Shown here: positions 1 to 8,818 of the stretch, piece by piece
Position numbering within the stretch: position 1 is the first letter of the stretch
Layout: every line of letters starts with the position of its first letter
From: Planctomycetales bacterium 71-10
GTDB taxonomy: Bacteria > Planctomycetota > Planctomycetia > Isosphaerales > Isosphaeraceae
Direction of reading: 5' to 3'
DNA: 37,342 nt
Assembly (NCBI GenBank): GCA_001898385.1
Contig: MKTT01000146.1
Location: 1-37,342 of the forward strand
Notes under the pieces: generated by a model
Seen by the model: only the letters and a program-made list of their open reading frames with translations
The model's database searches: none
What the model was told of the DNA's origin: nothing
Program-made: the position numbers and the translations under genes

Positions 1-461
1 GTTGATGAGATATCGCATGGCGGGCGGCTCCGTCCTCGGTCGTCGATCCGCCTTAAATCCTTACCGGATCAGCCCTCGGACAGTCAACACGGCCTAGGCA
101 TACGCCGGCCTCAAGAGGATCGCCGGCGTCTATCTTCCCATGACCGTGGGGGGAGGACCGCGTCCGGCCCACGAGGGAGAGGGGTTCGATCGCTCCGACG
201 GTCTTGGTCCCTGCCGCCTATTCCCGATGGGTCGGCGCCTTCGCGGCTGCTACTCCGGGAGGCTCGCCGCCGGTCCTGAAAGGGGTGAAGAGAAGATGCG
301 CGAGCCGAGCGAAGCCGTAACCTGCATCGGGCTCGGGATGCCGACGGCGGCCGTGCTCGTCAGCCGCCGTCCGCGAGAGTATGCAAGGCGCCGGAGCCGC
401 ACGCCTCGGAACGCGGCGCGACCTCACTCCGGCGCGAGGAGGACGACCCGCGCTCGCCTTG
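1..461. other. Left-edge stretch without a supported gene
   Basis: No reading frame here has convincing protein character. The open frames are short and Arg-rich, as expected by chance at this GC content. One frame stays open from base 1 to about base 279 and could in principle be the tail of a gene cut by the window edge, but its translation shows no recognisable motif. The first 120 bases are less GC-rich than the rest, which suits intergenic DNA. The histidine kinase gene ends at its right border. Confidence 0.5.
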
Positions 462-3359
462 CTATCGCCCCAACTCGGCCAGCAGCCGTTCCAGGTCGGG
501 CAGGTCGACGGGCTTGACGAGGTGGCCGTCGCAGCCGGCGGCGCGGGAGAGGACGCGGTCGGCGTCCTGGCCCCAGCCGGTGAGGGCGATGATGATCACG
601 TCGCGGCCCCAGGGGGCCTCGCGGATGCGGCGGGCGGCGTCGTGGCCGTTGAGGCGCGGCATGCCGACGTCCATCAGGATCGCGTCGGGGCGGAAGGCCT
701 CGGCCTGCGACACCGCCTCCAGGCCGTCGTGGGCCGTGCGGACCTCGGCGCCGAGGATGCGCAGGAGCTGCGACATCGAGGCGGCGGAGTCCGGGCTGTC
801 GTCGACCACCAGGATCCGCCTCCGGGCGACCGGCCGGGCGGGGGCCTCGGGGGGGGAGGCGGGGGGGGCCGGCGGGCCGGCGGACGCGGGGAGGCGCACG
901 GTGAACGCGCTGCCCAGGCCCGGCCCGGCGCTCTCGGCCTCGACGGACCCGCCGTGCATCTCGACCAGACCCTTCACCAGCGCCAGGCCGATCCCCAGGC
1001 CGCCGGTCGACCGCTCCAGGCTGCGGTCGACCTGCGAGAACATGTCGAACAGGCGCGGGATCGCCTCGGCCGGGATGCCGACGCCGTCGTCCTCCACGCG
1101 GACCGCGACCGTCGCCCCCTCGACGCGCGCCGACAGCCGGATCCGGCCCCCCCGGGGCGTGTACTTGGCGCTGTTGGTCAGCAGGTTGCTGAAGACCTGG
1201 GCCAGGCGCGTGAGGTCGGCGAAGAGCGGCGTCGGGGCCTCGGGGAGGGCGACGGCCAGCTCGTGGCCGGCCAGCTCGATCGCCGGCCGGGCCGTCTCGA
1301 CGGCCGAGGCGACCACCTCGTCGAGCGTCGTCCGGGCGCGGCGCAGCTCCATCTTGTTCTGGTTGATCCGCGAGACGTCCAGGAGGTCGTCGATCAGGCG
1401 GACCATGTGGCCGAGCTGCCGCTCCATCATGCCGCGGGATCTGGCCAGCGTCTCGGCGTCGGGGGCCAGGCGGAGCAGGTGGAGGCCGTTGCGGAGCGGG
1501 GCCAGCGGGTTGCGCAGCTCGTGGGCCAGCAGCGCCAGGAACTCCCCCTTGCGGCGGTCCTGCTCGAGCAGCTCGTCGTAGAGGCGGGCGTTCTCGATGG
1601 CCACGGCGGCGATGCGGGCGAGCTGGACGACGACCGCCTCGTCCTCCTCGGTGAAATCGCCCTCGTTCTTGTCCGAGAGCTGGATGAGGCCGAGGTTGCG
1701 GCCGTCGCGGCCGACGAACGGCACGGCGAGCCAGCCGCGCATCGGCGGGTGCTCGGCGGCCCGGCCGCTGAAGTTCCGCCAGGCGGGGTGGGCCTCCAGC
1801 TCGGCCTGGGTCAGCCGCATCGGCCGATTCGTCTTGAGGACGAGGGTGTAGATCCCCGCGCCGGTGGGCTCGACGTCGTAGTCGCGCCAGCGCTCGTACT
1901 TGTCGGAGAGGGAGACGGTGTTGATGGCCTGGGCCCAGTCGTCGCCGACGGTCAGGCTGGTGACCGACTGGTGGGCCCCGACGACGGCTCGGGCCTCCTC
2001 GGCGACGGTGCGCAGGACGGCGTCGAGCGAGCCGGCGGCGTGGATGGCCAGCCCGGCCCGGTCGACGCGGCGGAGCATCCGGCTCAGCTCGCGCTCGCGG
2101 TCGAGCAGGCGGGCCAGCCGCTCCTCGTCCAGCCGCCGGGCGGTCACGTCGACGGTCACGCCGTCGAACCGCGTGGGCGCGCCGTCGGCCGCGTAGGAGG
2201 CCCCGCCGATGGCGTGGATCCACTTGACGGCCCCGGTGGCGGGGTCGACCGTCCGGTAGTCGACGTCGTAGGGCGTCCGGCCGGAGATGGCCGCGTCGAC
2301 GGCCCGGCGGGTCGGCTCGCGGTCGTCGGGGTGCATCCGGCCGTAGAAGGTGTCGATCGTCACCCGCGCGTCCGGTTCGAGCCAGAAGTGCCCCTTGACG
2401 CGGTCGTCCCAGGTCAGCTCGCCGAACGGGAGGTCGCAGTACCAGAACCCGACGCCGGAGAGGCGCACGGCGTAGTCGAGCCGGGCGCGGCTGTCGGCCA
2501 GGGCGCGCTGGGCGGCCTTCGCGGCCGAGACGTCGCGGGCGATCTTCGACGCGGCGACCACCCGGCCCTCGTCGTCGAGCACGGGCGACATCGACGCCGA
2601 GATCTCCACCGCCCGGCCGTCCTTCCGGACGCGGACCGTCTCGAACGGCTCCACCCGCTCGCCGCGGCGGAGCTTCTCCAGGATCACGACCTCCTCCCCG
2701 CGGCGGTCGGGAGGGATGATCAGGTCGACGAGCGGCCGGCCCACGGCCTCCTCGGCCGTCCAGCCGAACAGCCGCTCCGCGCCGGAGTTCCACGACCGGA
2801 CCACGCCGTCGAGCCCCTTGCTCACGATCGCGTCGTCCGACGTCTCCACGATCGCCGCCAGCCGGGCCGTCGCCTCCTGCGCCCTCGCCCGCTCGGTCAC
2901 GTCGCGGAAGACCAGGACGGACCCGATCGCCTCGCCCCGCGCGTCGAACATCGGCGCGGCGCTGTCGTCGATGGGGCGCTCCGTCCCGTCGCGCGCGATC
3001 AGGATCGTGTGGTTCGCCAGCCCGACGACGACCCCGTCCCGCAGGGCGCGGAGCGCGGGGTTCTCGACCTCCCGCCGGGTGTACTGGTTGACGATCCGGA
3101 AGACCTCGATCAGCGGCCGGCCGGCGGCCTCGGCCACGGACCAGCCGGTGAGCGACTCGGCCACCCGGTTGAGGAACGTCACCCGGCCCGTGGCGTCGGT
3201 GCTCACCACGCCGTCGCCGATGCTCGCCAGGGTGATGCGCAGCCGCTCCCGCTCGGCCTCCAGCGCCTCCTCGGCGCGACGACGGGCCTCCAGGATGCTC
3301 CGGGCGTCGCCCAGGGCCGCCTCGAAGGTGCCCGGTCTGTCATCCCCGGTGGGCGCCAT
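462..3359 (-). CDS. Multi-PAS/GAF hybrid histidine kinase with receiver domain
   Basis: This 965-residue protein is a cytoplasmic sensor kinase; no membrane segment or signal peptide is visible. Domains in order are three PAS-type sensors (about 40-160, 165-285 and 300-420), a GAF domain (about 430-595), a HisKA dimerisation domain with the phospho-acceptor His613 in AHELRNPL, an HATPase domain with an N box (SNLLTNSAKYT) and G boxes (DDGVGIP, GLGIGLALV), and a C-terminal receiver whose phospho-acceptor is Asp897 in LMDVGMP. The ligand cannot be told from the sequence. The built-in receiver suggests a phosphorelay or self-regulation. The gene diverges from the ECF sigma/kinase operon across about 200 bp, and a good sigma-70-like promoter precedes it. 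The start is an ATG about 50 bases downstream of the predicted transcription start. Family assignment is firm; the signal is unknown. Confidence 0.93.
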   Translation of the reverse strand: MAPTGDDRPGTFEAALGDARSILEARRRAEEALEAERERLRITLASIGDGVVSTDATGRVTFLNRVAESLTGWSVAEAAGRPLIEVFRIVNQYTRREVENPALRALRDGVVVGLANHTILIARDGTERPIDDSAAPMFDARGEAIGSVLVFRDVTERARAQEATARLAAIVETSDDAIVSKGLDGVVRSWNSGAERLFGWTAEEAVGRPLVDLIIPPDRRGEEVVILEKLRRGERVEPFETVRVRKDGRAVEISASMSPVLDDEGRVVAASKIARDVSAAKAAQRALADSRARLDYAVRLSGVGFWYCDLPFGELTWDDRVKGHFWLEPDARVTIDTFYGRMHPDDREPTRRAVDAAISGRTPYDVDYRTVDPATGAVKWIHAIGGASYAADGAPTRFDGVTVDVTARRLDEERLARLLDRERELSRMLRRVDRAGLAIHAAGSLDAVLRTVAEEARAVVGAHQSVTSLTVGDDWAQAINTVSLSDKYERWRDYDVEPTGAGIYTLVLKTNRPMRLTQAELEAHPAWRNFSGRAAEHPPMRGWLAVPFVGRDGRNLGLIQLSDKNEGDFTEEDEAVVVQLARIAAVAIENARLYDELLEQDRRKGEFLALLAHELRNPLAPLRNGLHLLRLAPDAETLARSRGMMERQLGHMVRLIDDLLDVSRINQNKMELRRARTTLDEVVASAVETARPAIELAGHELAVALPEAPTPLFADLTRLAQVFSNLLTNSAKYTPRGGRIRLSARVEGATVAVRVEDDGVGIPAEAIPRLFDMFSQVDRSLERSTGGLGIGLALVKGLVEMHGGSVEAESAGPGLGSAFTVRLPASAGPPAPPASPPEAPARPVARRRILVVDDSPDSAASMSQLLRILGAEVRTAHDGLEAVSQAEAFRPDAILMDVGMPRLNGHDAARRIREAPWGRDVIIIALTGWGQDADRVLSRAAGCDGHLVKPVDLPDLERLLAELGR

Positions 3360-3416
3360 CCAGTGTCTCCACGCGCGAACGGTCGCCTTGCGAAGGCCCC
3401 ACCCTCAGATCGGCAA

Positions 3417-3445
3417 AGTATACCGTCGTCGCCCCCGGCGTGCAA
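3417..3445 (-). promoter_or_regulatory. Sigma-70-like promoter for the hybrid histidine kinase
   Basis: On the minus strand a TTGCAC box (3440-3445) is followed after exactly 17 bases by TATACT (3417-3422). This is close to the housekeeping consensus and stands out in GC-rich surroundings. It would give a leader of about 50 bases before the kinase ATG at 3359. Confidence 0.6.
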
Positions 3446-3565
3446 AATCGGGGCCGCCCACGGGCCGGGAAATCGGCGCGCGGCCCCGTTTTCCGAGTGC
3501 GCCCCGGCCCGTCGCGTCGTCATCATAATGATGGACGGGGTGCCGCGCGGGCGGGGGGAGGTGCG

Positions 3566-4144
3566 ATGGCCGATCGGTCGGGGGGAAACGACGCCGGGCT
3601 GGGGGACCTGCTGGAGCGCCACCGCGCGCGGCTGCGGGCCACGGCCGGCGGGATGGTGGGCCCGGCCCTGCGGCCCCGGGTGGATCCGTCGGACCTCGTC
3701 CAGGAGACGTTCCTCCGCGCCAGCCGAGACTTCCCCCGGTTCGAGGGGGGCGACGACCGCACGCTGCTGGCCTGGCTGCTGAAGATCCTGGCGAACCACC
3801 TGACCGACCAGGTGAAGCACCACCGCCGGCTGTCGCGCCGCTGCGACCGCCAGGGCTCGCTCGACGCCCTGCTGGAGCGCCCCGGCTCGGACGCCCGCCG
3901 CGCCCTGGCCGACCCCGGGCCGTCGCCCAGCGCGGGCGCCGCGCGCCGCGAGCGGGCCGTCCTGCTGGCCGACGCCGTCGATCGGCTGCCGGAGGACTAC
4001 CGCGAGGTCTACCGCCTGCGGACGCTCCACCACCTGCCGTTCGAGGACGTCGCCGCCCGCATGGGCCGGTCGTCCGGGGCCGTCCGCATGCTCTGGGCCC
4101 GCGCCCTCGAACGCCTCTCCGCCGAGCTGGGGGGCCGCGCGTGA
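3566..4144 (+). CDS. ECF-type RNA polymerase sigma factor
   Basis: A 192-residue sigma-70 family protein of the extracytoplasmic-function type, which redirects RNA polymerase to a target promoter set. Region 2 is seen around DPSDLVQETFLRA and the following aromatic/basic stretch. Region 4 is the helix-turn-helix segment around LPEDYREVYRLR and FEDVAARMGRS. The reading frame is open further upstream, but the ATG at 3566 is preferred because a GGGGGGAGG ribosome-binding site lies just upstream. Its stop overlaps the GTG start of the WD40 kinase (GTGA), so the two are almost certainly co-translated. No anti-sigma factor is adjacent. In planctomycetes such ECF–kinase pairs are common and the kinase is thought to control the sigma factor; that link is inferred here from the gene order. 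Confidence 0.92.
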   Translation: MADRSGGNDAGLGDLLERHRARLRATAGGMVGPALRPRVDPSDLVQETFLRASRDFPRFEGGDDRTLLAWLLKILANHLTDQVKHHRRLSRRCDRQGSLDALLERPGSDARRALADPGPSPSAGAARRERAVLLADAVDRLPEDYREVYRLRTLHHLPFEDVAARMGRSSGAVRMLWARALERLSAELGGRA

Positions 4145-7100
4145 CCCCCGACGACCGCGACGAGTCCGAGCTGGCCCGCGCGCTCGACGCCTACCTGATC
4201 GCCCTGGAGTCCGGCCTCCCGCTCGACCCGGCGCTGCTGGCGGCCCTCCACCCCGACATCGCCGACCGGCTGCTCGCCTGCATCGCCGTCCTGGACGTCA
4301 CCGGCGGCCCCCGCGCCGGCGACGACGACCCGCCGGGCGCGCGGCTGGGGGACTTCGCGCTGATCCGGCCGATCGGCCGCGGCGGGATGGGGGTCGTCTT
4401 CGAGGCCCGCGAGGTCAGCCTGGATCGGCGGGTGGCCGTGAAGATCCTGCCGTTCGCCGCGGCCCTCGACCCCGTCCTCCTCGGCCGCTTCCAGGTCGAG
4501 GCCCGCGCCGCGGCGAGGCTCCACCACACCAACATCGTCCCCGTCTTCTCCATCGGCTGCGAGCGCGGCGTCCACTATTACGCGATGCAGCTCATCGAGG
4601 GCCGCTCGCTCGCCGACCTGATCCGCGACCTGCGCGGCGACGCCCCCACCCCTCGCACCGCCCCAGGCCGCGCCGACGAGCCTCCCCCCACCGAGCCCGC
4701 CGCCGCCACGGTCTCGGCGGCCCTCCCGGAGCCTCCCCCGCCCCGGCCGCCGGGCCCGTCGCACCACCGCCGCGTCGCCGAGCTGGGCGTGCAGGCGGCC
4801 GACGCCCTGGAACACGCCCACCGCGAGGGCGTCGTCCACCGCGACGTGAAGCCGTCGAACCTGATGGTCGACGCCAAGGGGACCCTCTGGATCGCCGACT
4901 TCGGCCTGGCCCGCCTGGAGGCCGACGCCGGCCTGACCCTCCACGGCGACCTGCTGGGGACGCTGCGCTACATGAGCCCGGAGCAGTCCTCCGGCGACCC
5001 CGCGCTCGTCGACGCCCGGACCGACGTCTTCTCCCTGGGCGCGACCCTCTACGAGTTCCTGACCCTCCGCCCCGCCCGCGTCGCCGCCGACCGCCAGGCC
5101 CTCCTCGCCGAGATCGCCGACGGCGAGCCCCGGCCCCCGCGCTCCATCGACCGGAGGATCCCCCGCGACCTGGAGACGATCGTCCTGAAGGCCCTGGCCC
5201 GCGAGCCCGACGCCCGCTACGCCACCGCCGGCGCGATGGCCGACGACCTGCGCCGCTTCCTCGACGGCCGCCCGATCCTCGCCCGCCGCCCCTCGCCCCT
5301 CGCCCGCGCCGCCAGGTGGGCCCGCCGCCGCAAGGGCCTGGTCGCCTCGGCCGTCCTGGCCGCGCTGCTGGGCGTCGCCTCGCTGACGGCCCTCGCCCTG
5401 GCCGCCCGCAATCGCGACCTGGCCCGCGCCCAGCGCCGGGCCGATTACGTCCGCGACGTCGCCCAGGCCGGCCAGCACGCCCGCCGCAACGACCTGGACG
5501 AGGCCGTCCGCCTCCTCTCCCAGCACATCCCCGGGCCGGGCGAGGAGGACGAGCGCGACTTCGCCTGGCGCTACCTCTGGCGTCTCGGCCACACCCGGCC
5601 CAAACGCCTGGAAGGCCACAAGGGCGACGTCTACCACGTCGAATACTCCCCCGACGGCCGCGCCCTGATCACCGCCGGCCAGGACGCCACGATCCGCACC
5701 TGGAACGCGGAGACGGGCGCCCCCCTGCGCACCTTCCGCGGCCACGAAGGCGACGTCGACTGGGCGACCTTCTCCCCCGACGGCCGCGCCATCGCCAGTT
5801 GCGGGAACGACGGCAGCGTGCGCCTCTGGGACGCCTCCGACGAGACGAAGCCCTCCCGCATCCTCGGTAAAGGAGACCAGGAAGTCGTCGCCGTCGTCTT
5901 CTCCCCCGACGGCCGATCCGTCTACTCCGGCGATCACGCCGGCCGACTGACGCGGTGGGACATAGCGACGGGCCGCGGCGAGTCCGCCCCCGACTCGCTC
6001 AGGACGCGAGTCCAGTCGCTCGCGATGGCGTCCGACGGCCGCACCCTGGTCGTCGCCTGCGCCGGGGGGCCGGGGATGCGATGGCTGGACCCAGCGTCGT
6101 TCAGGACGATCGCCGCCGACGGCGATCTCGCCGACGCCAACGGCGTGGCCGTCGCCCCGTCGGGTCGGCACGCGGCCTCGGGCGACCGGCGGGGCCGCGT
6201 GCGGATCGGCGACCTCGGCGCGAGCGGCCCCGACTTCCGCACCCTCGCCGAGATCCCGGGCCTCTCCATCGAGAGCGTGGCCTTCTCGCGCGACGGGCGG
6301 AAGCTGGCGGCGTACGGCGCGGGCGGCGACCTGTGCGTCCTGGACGTGACGTCGCCGAGCATGATCGACCGATTCGCCGTCGGCCCCGGCCGGCCCTGGG
6401 GCGTCGCCTTATCCCCGGACGGCCGCACGCTCGCGACCGCGGCCGAGGCCGGATGCGTGGAGATCCGGGACGTCGAGGGCGGGGCGAGCCGCCGCGACTT
6501 CGGCGCGGACGTCCCGTGCGATACGCCCGTCGTCGTCGGATGGTCGGACGAGTCGCTGACGACCGCCCGGGCCGATCCCTCGAGCGTCCGGTTCCTACGC
6601 TGGACCTTCGCCGACGGCAAGGTGGGCGAGGTGCGCACCGTCCGGGCGAACGATCCTTATCTCGTCGCCGTCTCGGACGACCAGGCGACGGCCGCCTTCT
6701 GGCACGTCCCCGGCTCGCCCCGGATCGAGGTCGTCGCCCTCGACGGGCGTCCGGCGCCCTCGCCTCCGCGATTCCCATCCGCTCCCGACCGCCGCCGGGA
6801 CTTCACCTACCAACTCGTCTTCTCCGCGGACGGGTCGCGCCTGGCCGCCACCTACCCGGCCGACGGCCCCGTCACCGCCGTCTGGCGCGTGGGCGAAGGC
6901 CCGCCGCTCGCGCCACCGATCGCGATCGAGGCGGCGGAGCGCCTGACGTTCGCCCCGGACGGAGCCCGCCTCGCCCTGCCGAAGGTCGAGGGCCTGACCG
7001 TCTGGGACCTGACGACGGGCGGCCTGGTCGACCTTCCCAGCCACAGCCCCATGTGGCCCACTTCGTCCGCCTTCTCCCGCGACGGCTCGCTCGCGGCCGG

Positions 7101-7449
7101 CGGCTACGACACCCCGGGCATCGTCGCGGTATGGCCGCTCCGATCTCCCAGGTCGTCGCCCCTGATCCTGGGCATCCCCGACGTCCAGGCCCTCGCCTTC
7201 TCACCCGACGGCCGCCTCCTCGCCGCCGCCGACGCCTCGGGCCGGACCGAACTCCTCCGGATCCCCTCCGGCCTCCCGATCCTCTCCCTCGACGGCCCAC
7301 CGTCCCAGACCTCGGAACTCCGATTCTCCCCCGACGGCTCCCGCCTCACCCGCCTCGCCTACGGCGGCGGGGCGGCGATGCGCATGACGACCTGGTTCAG
7401 CGAGACCGCCCCGGCGACAGGCGCTCGCGGTCCGGGCGACCGACCCTGA
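4141..7449 (+). CDS. Ser/Thr protein kinase with C-terminal WD40 repeats
   Basis: A 1102-residue PknB-like kinase. The glycine loop GRGGMGVV is followed by the ATP-binding Lys101, the catalytic loop HRDVKPSN (Asp235) and the DFG motif (Asp253), so the kinase should be active. A Pro/Ala-rich stretch of about 45 residues (about 165-208) is inserted in the middle of the kinase domain. A single membrane span lies at about 400-421, after an Arg-rich patch. The C-terminal part (from about 488) begins with three clear WD40 repeats (GHKGDV…TW, GHEGDV…LWD) and continues as weaker propeller-like repeats to the end. This predicts an inner kinase and an external propeller sensor. It starts with GTG overlapping the sigma-factor stop. 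Partner identity and signal are unknown. Confidence 0.92.
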   Translation: MTPDDRDESELARALDAYLIALESGLPLDPALLAALHPDIADRLLACIAVLDVTGGPRAGDDDPPGARLGDFALIRPIGRGGMGVVFEAREVSLDRRVAVKILPFAAALDPVLLGRFQVEARAAARLHHTNIVPVFSIGCERGVHYYAMQLIEGRSLADLIRDLRGDAPTPRTAPGRADEPPPTEPAAATVSAALPEPPPPRPPGPSHHRRVAELGVQAADALEHAHREGVVHRDVKPSNLMVDAKGTLWIADFGLARLEADAGLTLHGDLLGTLRYMSPEQSSGDPALVDARTDVFSLGATLYEFLTLRPARVAADRQALLAEIADGEPRPPRSIDRRIPRDLETIVLKALAREPDARYATAGAMADDLRRFLDGRPILARRPSPLARAARWARRRKGLVASAVLAALLGVASLTALALAARNRDLARAQRRADYVRDVAQAGQHARRNDLDEAVRLLSQHIPGPGEEDERDFAWRYLWRLGHTRPKRLEGHKGDVYHVEYSPDGRALITAGQDATIRTWNAETGAPLRTFRGHEGDVDWATFSPDGRAIASCGNDGSVRLWDASDETKPSRILGKGDQEVVAVVFSPDGRSVYSGDHAGRLTRWDIATGRGESAPDSLRTRVQSLAMASDGRTLVVACAGGPGMRWLDPASFRTIAADGDLADANGVAVAPSGRHAASGDRRGRVRIGDLGASGPDFRTLAEIPGLSIESVAFSRDGRKLAAYGAGGDLCVLDVTSPSMIDRFAVGPGRPWGVALSPDGRTLATAAEAGCVEIRDVEGGASRRDFGADVPCDTPVVVGWSDESLTTARADPSSVRFLRWTFADGKVGEVRTVRANDPYLVAVSDDQATAAFWHVPGSPRIEVVALDGRPAPSPPRFPSAPDRRRDFTYQLVFSADGSRLAATYPADGPVTAVWRVGEGPPLAPPIAIEAAERLTFAPDGARLALPKVEGLTVWDLTTGGLVDLPSHSPMWPTSSAFSRDGSLAAGGYDTPGIVAVWPLRSPRSSPLILGIPDVQALAFSPDGRLLAAADASGRTELLRIPSGLPILSLDGPPSQTSELRFSPDGSRLTRLAYGGGAAMRMTTWFSETAPATGARGPGDRP

Positions 7450-7633
7450 GAATCCTTTCACGACGACCGTGACATCCCGAACCCAACGTCGTCTCTCGTC
7501 TCGGCGGCATGAAGTCGATCGTCCCGCCGACACACGGCGATCCTGATCGGACTGGGCCGTGCGTGCGACTTCCGGCCCTATGGGCCCGCGAGCGCCCCCC
7601 CCCGACGAAACCTGACACGACGGCAGGAGCACG

Positions 7634-8518
7634 ATGAGACGAGCCATCTTTTCCATCCTCGGTATCGCAGCCCTGTGCACGAATCCCGCGACGGCCGGAT
7701 TCGTTACGAAGCCATGGGGCATGTCGATCAGCTCCCAGTACGTCGCAAGCGGAAGCAACAGCTCTCCCGTCATCTCGTTGCACGGGGCGACCCCATTGAC
7801 GCTCCCCGAGACGACGTATGCTCCGGGTCGGGGGACGATCTCGACGTCCGTGCGGGCCGGCACCGACTATTCCGACTCCACCTATCAACCCGCCGCGACG
7901 TTGGACGGCCATGTTTCCGTAGGCGGATACGACCCCTCCGTGACCACTTACAGCTCGATGGAACTGGGGATCACCAGCCAGATCCAGACCACGCTCCAGC
8001 CCCCGATCAGCCAGCAGGAGGCCAATGGCCGTATCGTTTTCCAATCCTCGTTCAGCATCACCGGGCATCTCGCCGAAGGCGACATCCTGATGTTCATCGT
8101 CAATTCCCACGCCGAAACCAAGACTAGCGGGGGCGGCATCCAAGGGATCATGGATTATTCACCGACCCGTTCACCGGCCACGCCCTGGCAGACCATCAAT
8201 CAGGCCGGGGATTTCAGCTTCACCTTCATCGACACCCGCGTCATCTCCGGAACCTATCAGTGGTGGGCCACGAATAATAATATTGCGCACACCTGGTATG
8301 TCAGCGCGAACGTAGATGTCGTCATCTACCATCACAACGGCCCCGGGACCACGTCCGTCACCATCGACCCGGGTGTCACGATCCGGAATTCGGCCATGGT
8401 CCCCGAGCCCGCCTCCCTCGTGCTGAGTGCCTTGGGATGCGCCGGCCTGGCCTGCGTCGGGCGCATCCGTCCCCGGCGGCCCCGTCACGCCACGCGGGGC
8501 GACGATCATCCCGCTTGA
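7634..8518 (+). CDS. PEP-CTERM sorting-domain exported protein
   Basis: A 294-residue exported protein of unknown function. Residues 1 to about 22 form a signal peptide (MRRAIFSILGIAALC…ATA|G). The C-terminus has the tripartite PEP-CTERM signal: VPEP at about residues 256-259, a hydrophobic helix (LVLSALGCAGLACVG) and a basic tail (RIRPRRPRH). Such proteins are processed by an exosortase and moved to the envelope or an extracellular matrix; no exosortase lies in this window. The body is rich in Ser, Thr and beta-type sequence without a recognisable catalytic motif. A GGCAGGAGC ribosome-binding site precedes the ATG. Its coding DNA is visibly less GC-rich than its neighbours, with AT-ending codons such as a run of AAT codons near 8272-8283. 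Confidence 0.85.
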   Translation: MRRAIFSILGIAALCTNPATAGFVTKPWGMSISSQYVASGSNSSPVISLHGATPLTLPETTYAPGRGTISTSVRAGTDYSDSTYQPAATLDGHVSVGGYDPSVTTYSSMELGITSQIQTTLQPPISQQEANGRIVFQSSFSITGHLAEGDILMFIVNSHAETKTSGGGIQGIMDYSPTRSPATPWQTINQAGDFSFTFIDTRVISGTYQWWATNNNIAHTWYVSANVDVVIYHHNGPGTTSVTIDPGVTIRNSAMVPEPASLVLSALGCAGLACVGRIRPRRPRHATRGDDHPA

Positions 8519-8716
8519 AAGGCTGACCCTCGCCTACCCCGGCGGGGACGGGACCCGCCGTAACATGAGCGGCCCCCCCCCGCGCACGGCTCCAACTGAC
8601 AGTCGGACTCCGACTTCGCTCGCCATTTCAGCGAGTTCGGATCCGTCGAGCGACCTCGAGCCCTCATCATGAGCGATCCGGGTCGCGACTCCGCTTCGAA
8701 GACGCCCGGCAACGCC

Positions 8717-8740
8717 CGGGCCGGGGTTCTCCCCGGCCCG
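8717..8740 (+). terminator. Strong GC hairpin between PEP-CTERM gene and hydrolase gene
   Basis: A perfect 10-bp stem (CGGGCCGGGG / CCCCGGCCCG) with a TTCT loop. It lies about 200 bases after the PEP-CTERM stop and about 80 bases before the chosen hydrolase start. There is no T tract, so it may be a terminator or a leader structure. Its presence supports starting the next gene at 8819 rather than at an upstream ATG. Confidence 0.4.
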
Positions 8741-8818
8741 CGGGGACGAGCCGAGGATGATGGCGTCGTCAAACCATCAGGAGGTTTCCACGCGGGATCG
8801 ATAATAGTCGAGGTGCAG

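Noticed and set aside
140..517. A 125-codon plus-strand frame near the left edge
   Set aside because: The translation is Arg/Pro/Gly-rich without motif, overlaps the end of the histidine kinase gene, and has no clear ribosome-binding site.
381..3782. An 1133-codon open frame on the plus strand opposite the histidine kinase
   Set aside because: The translation is a low-information Gly/Arg/Asp/Val mix, while the minus-strand frame has full kinase and receiver motifs.
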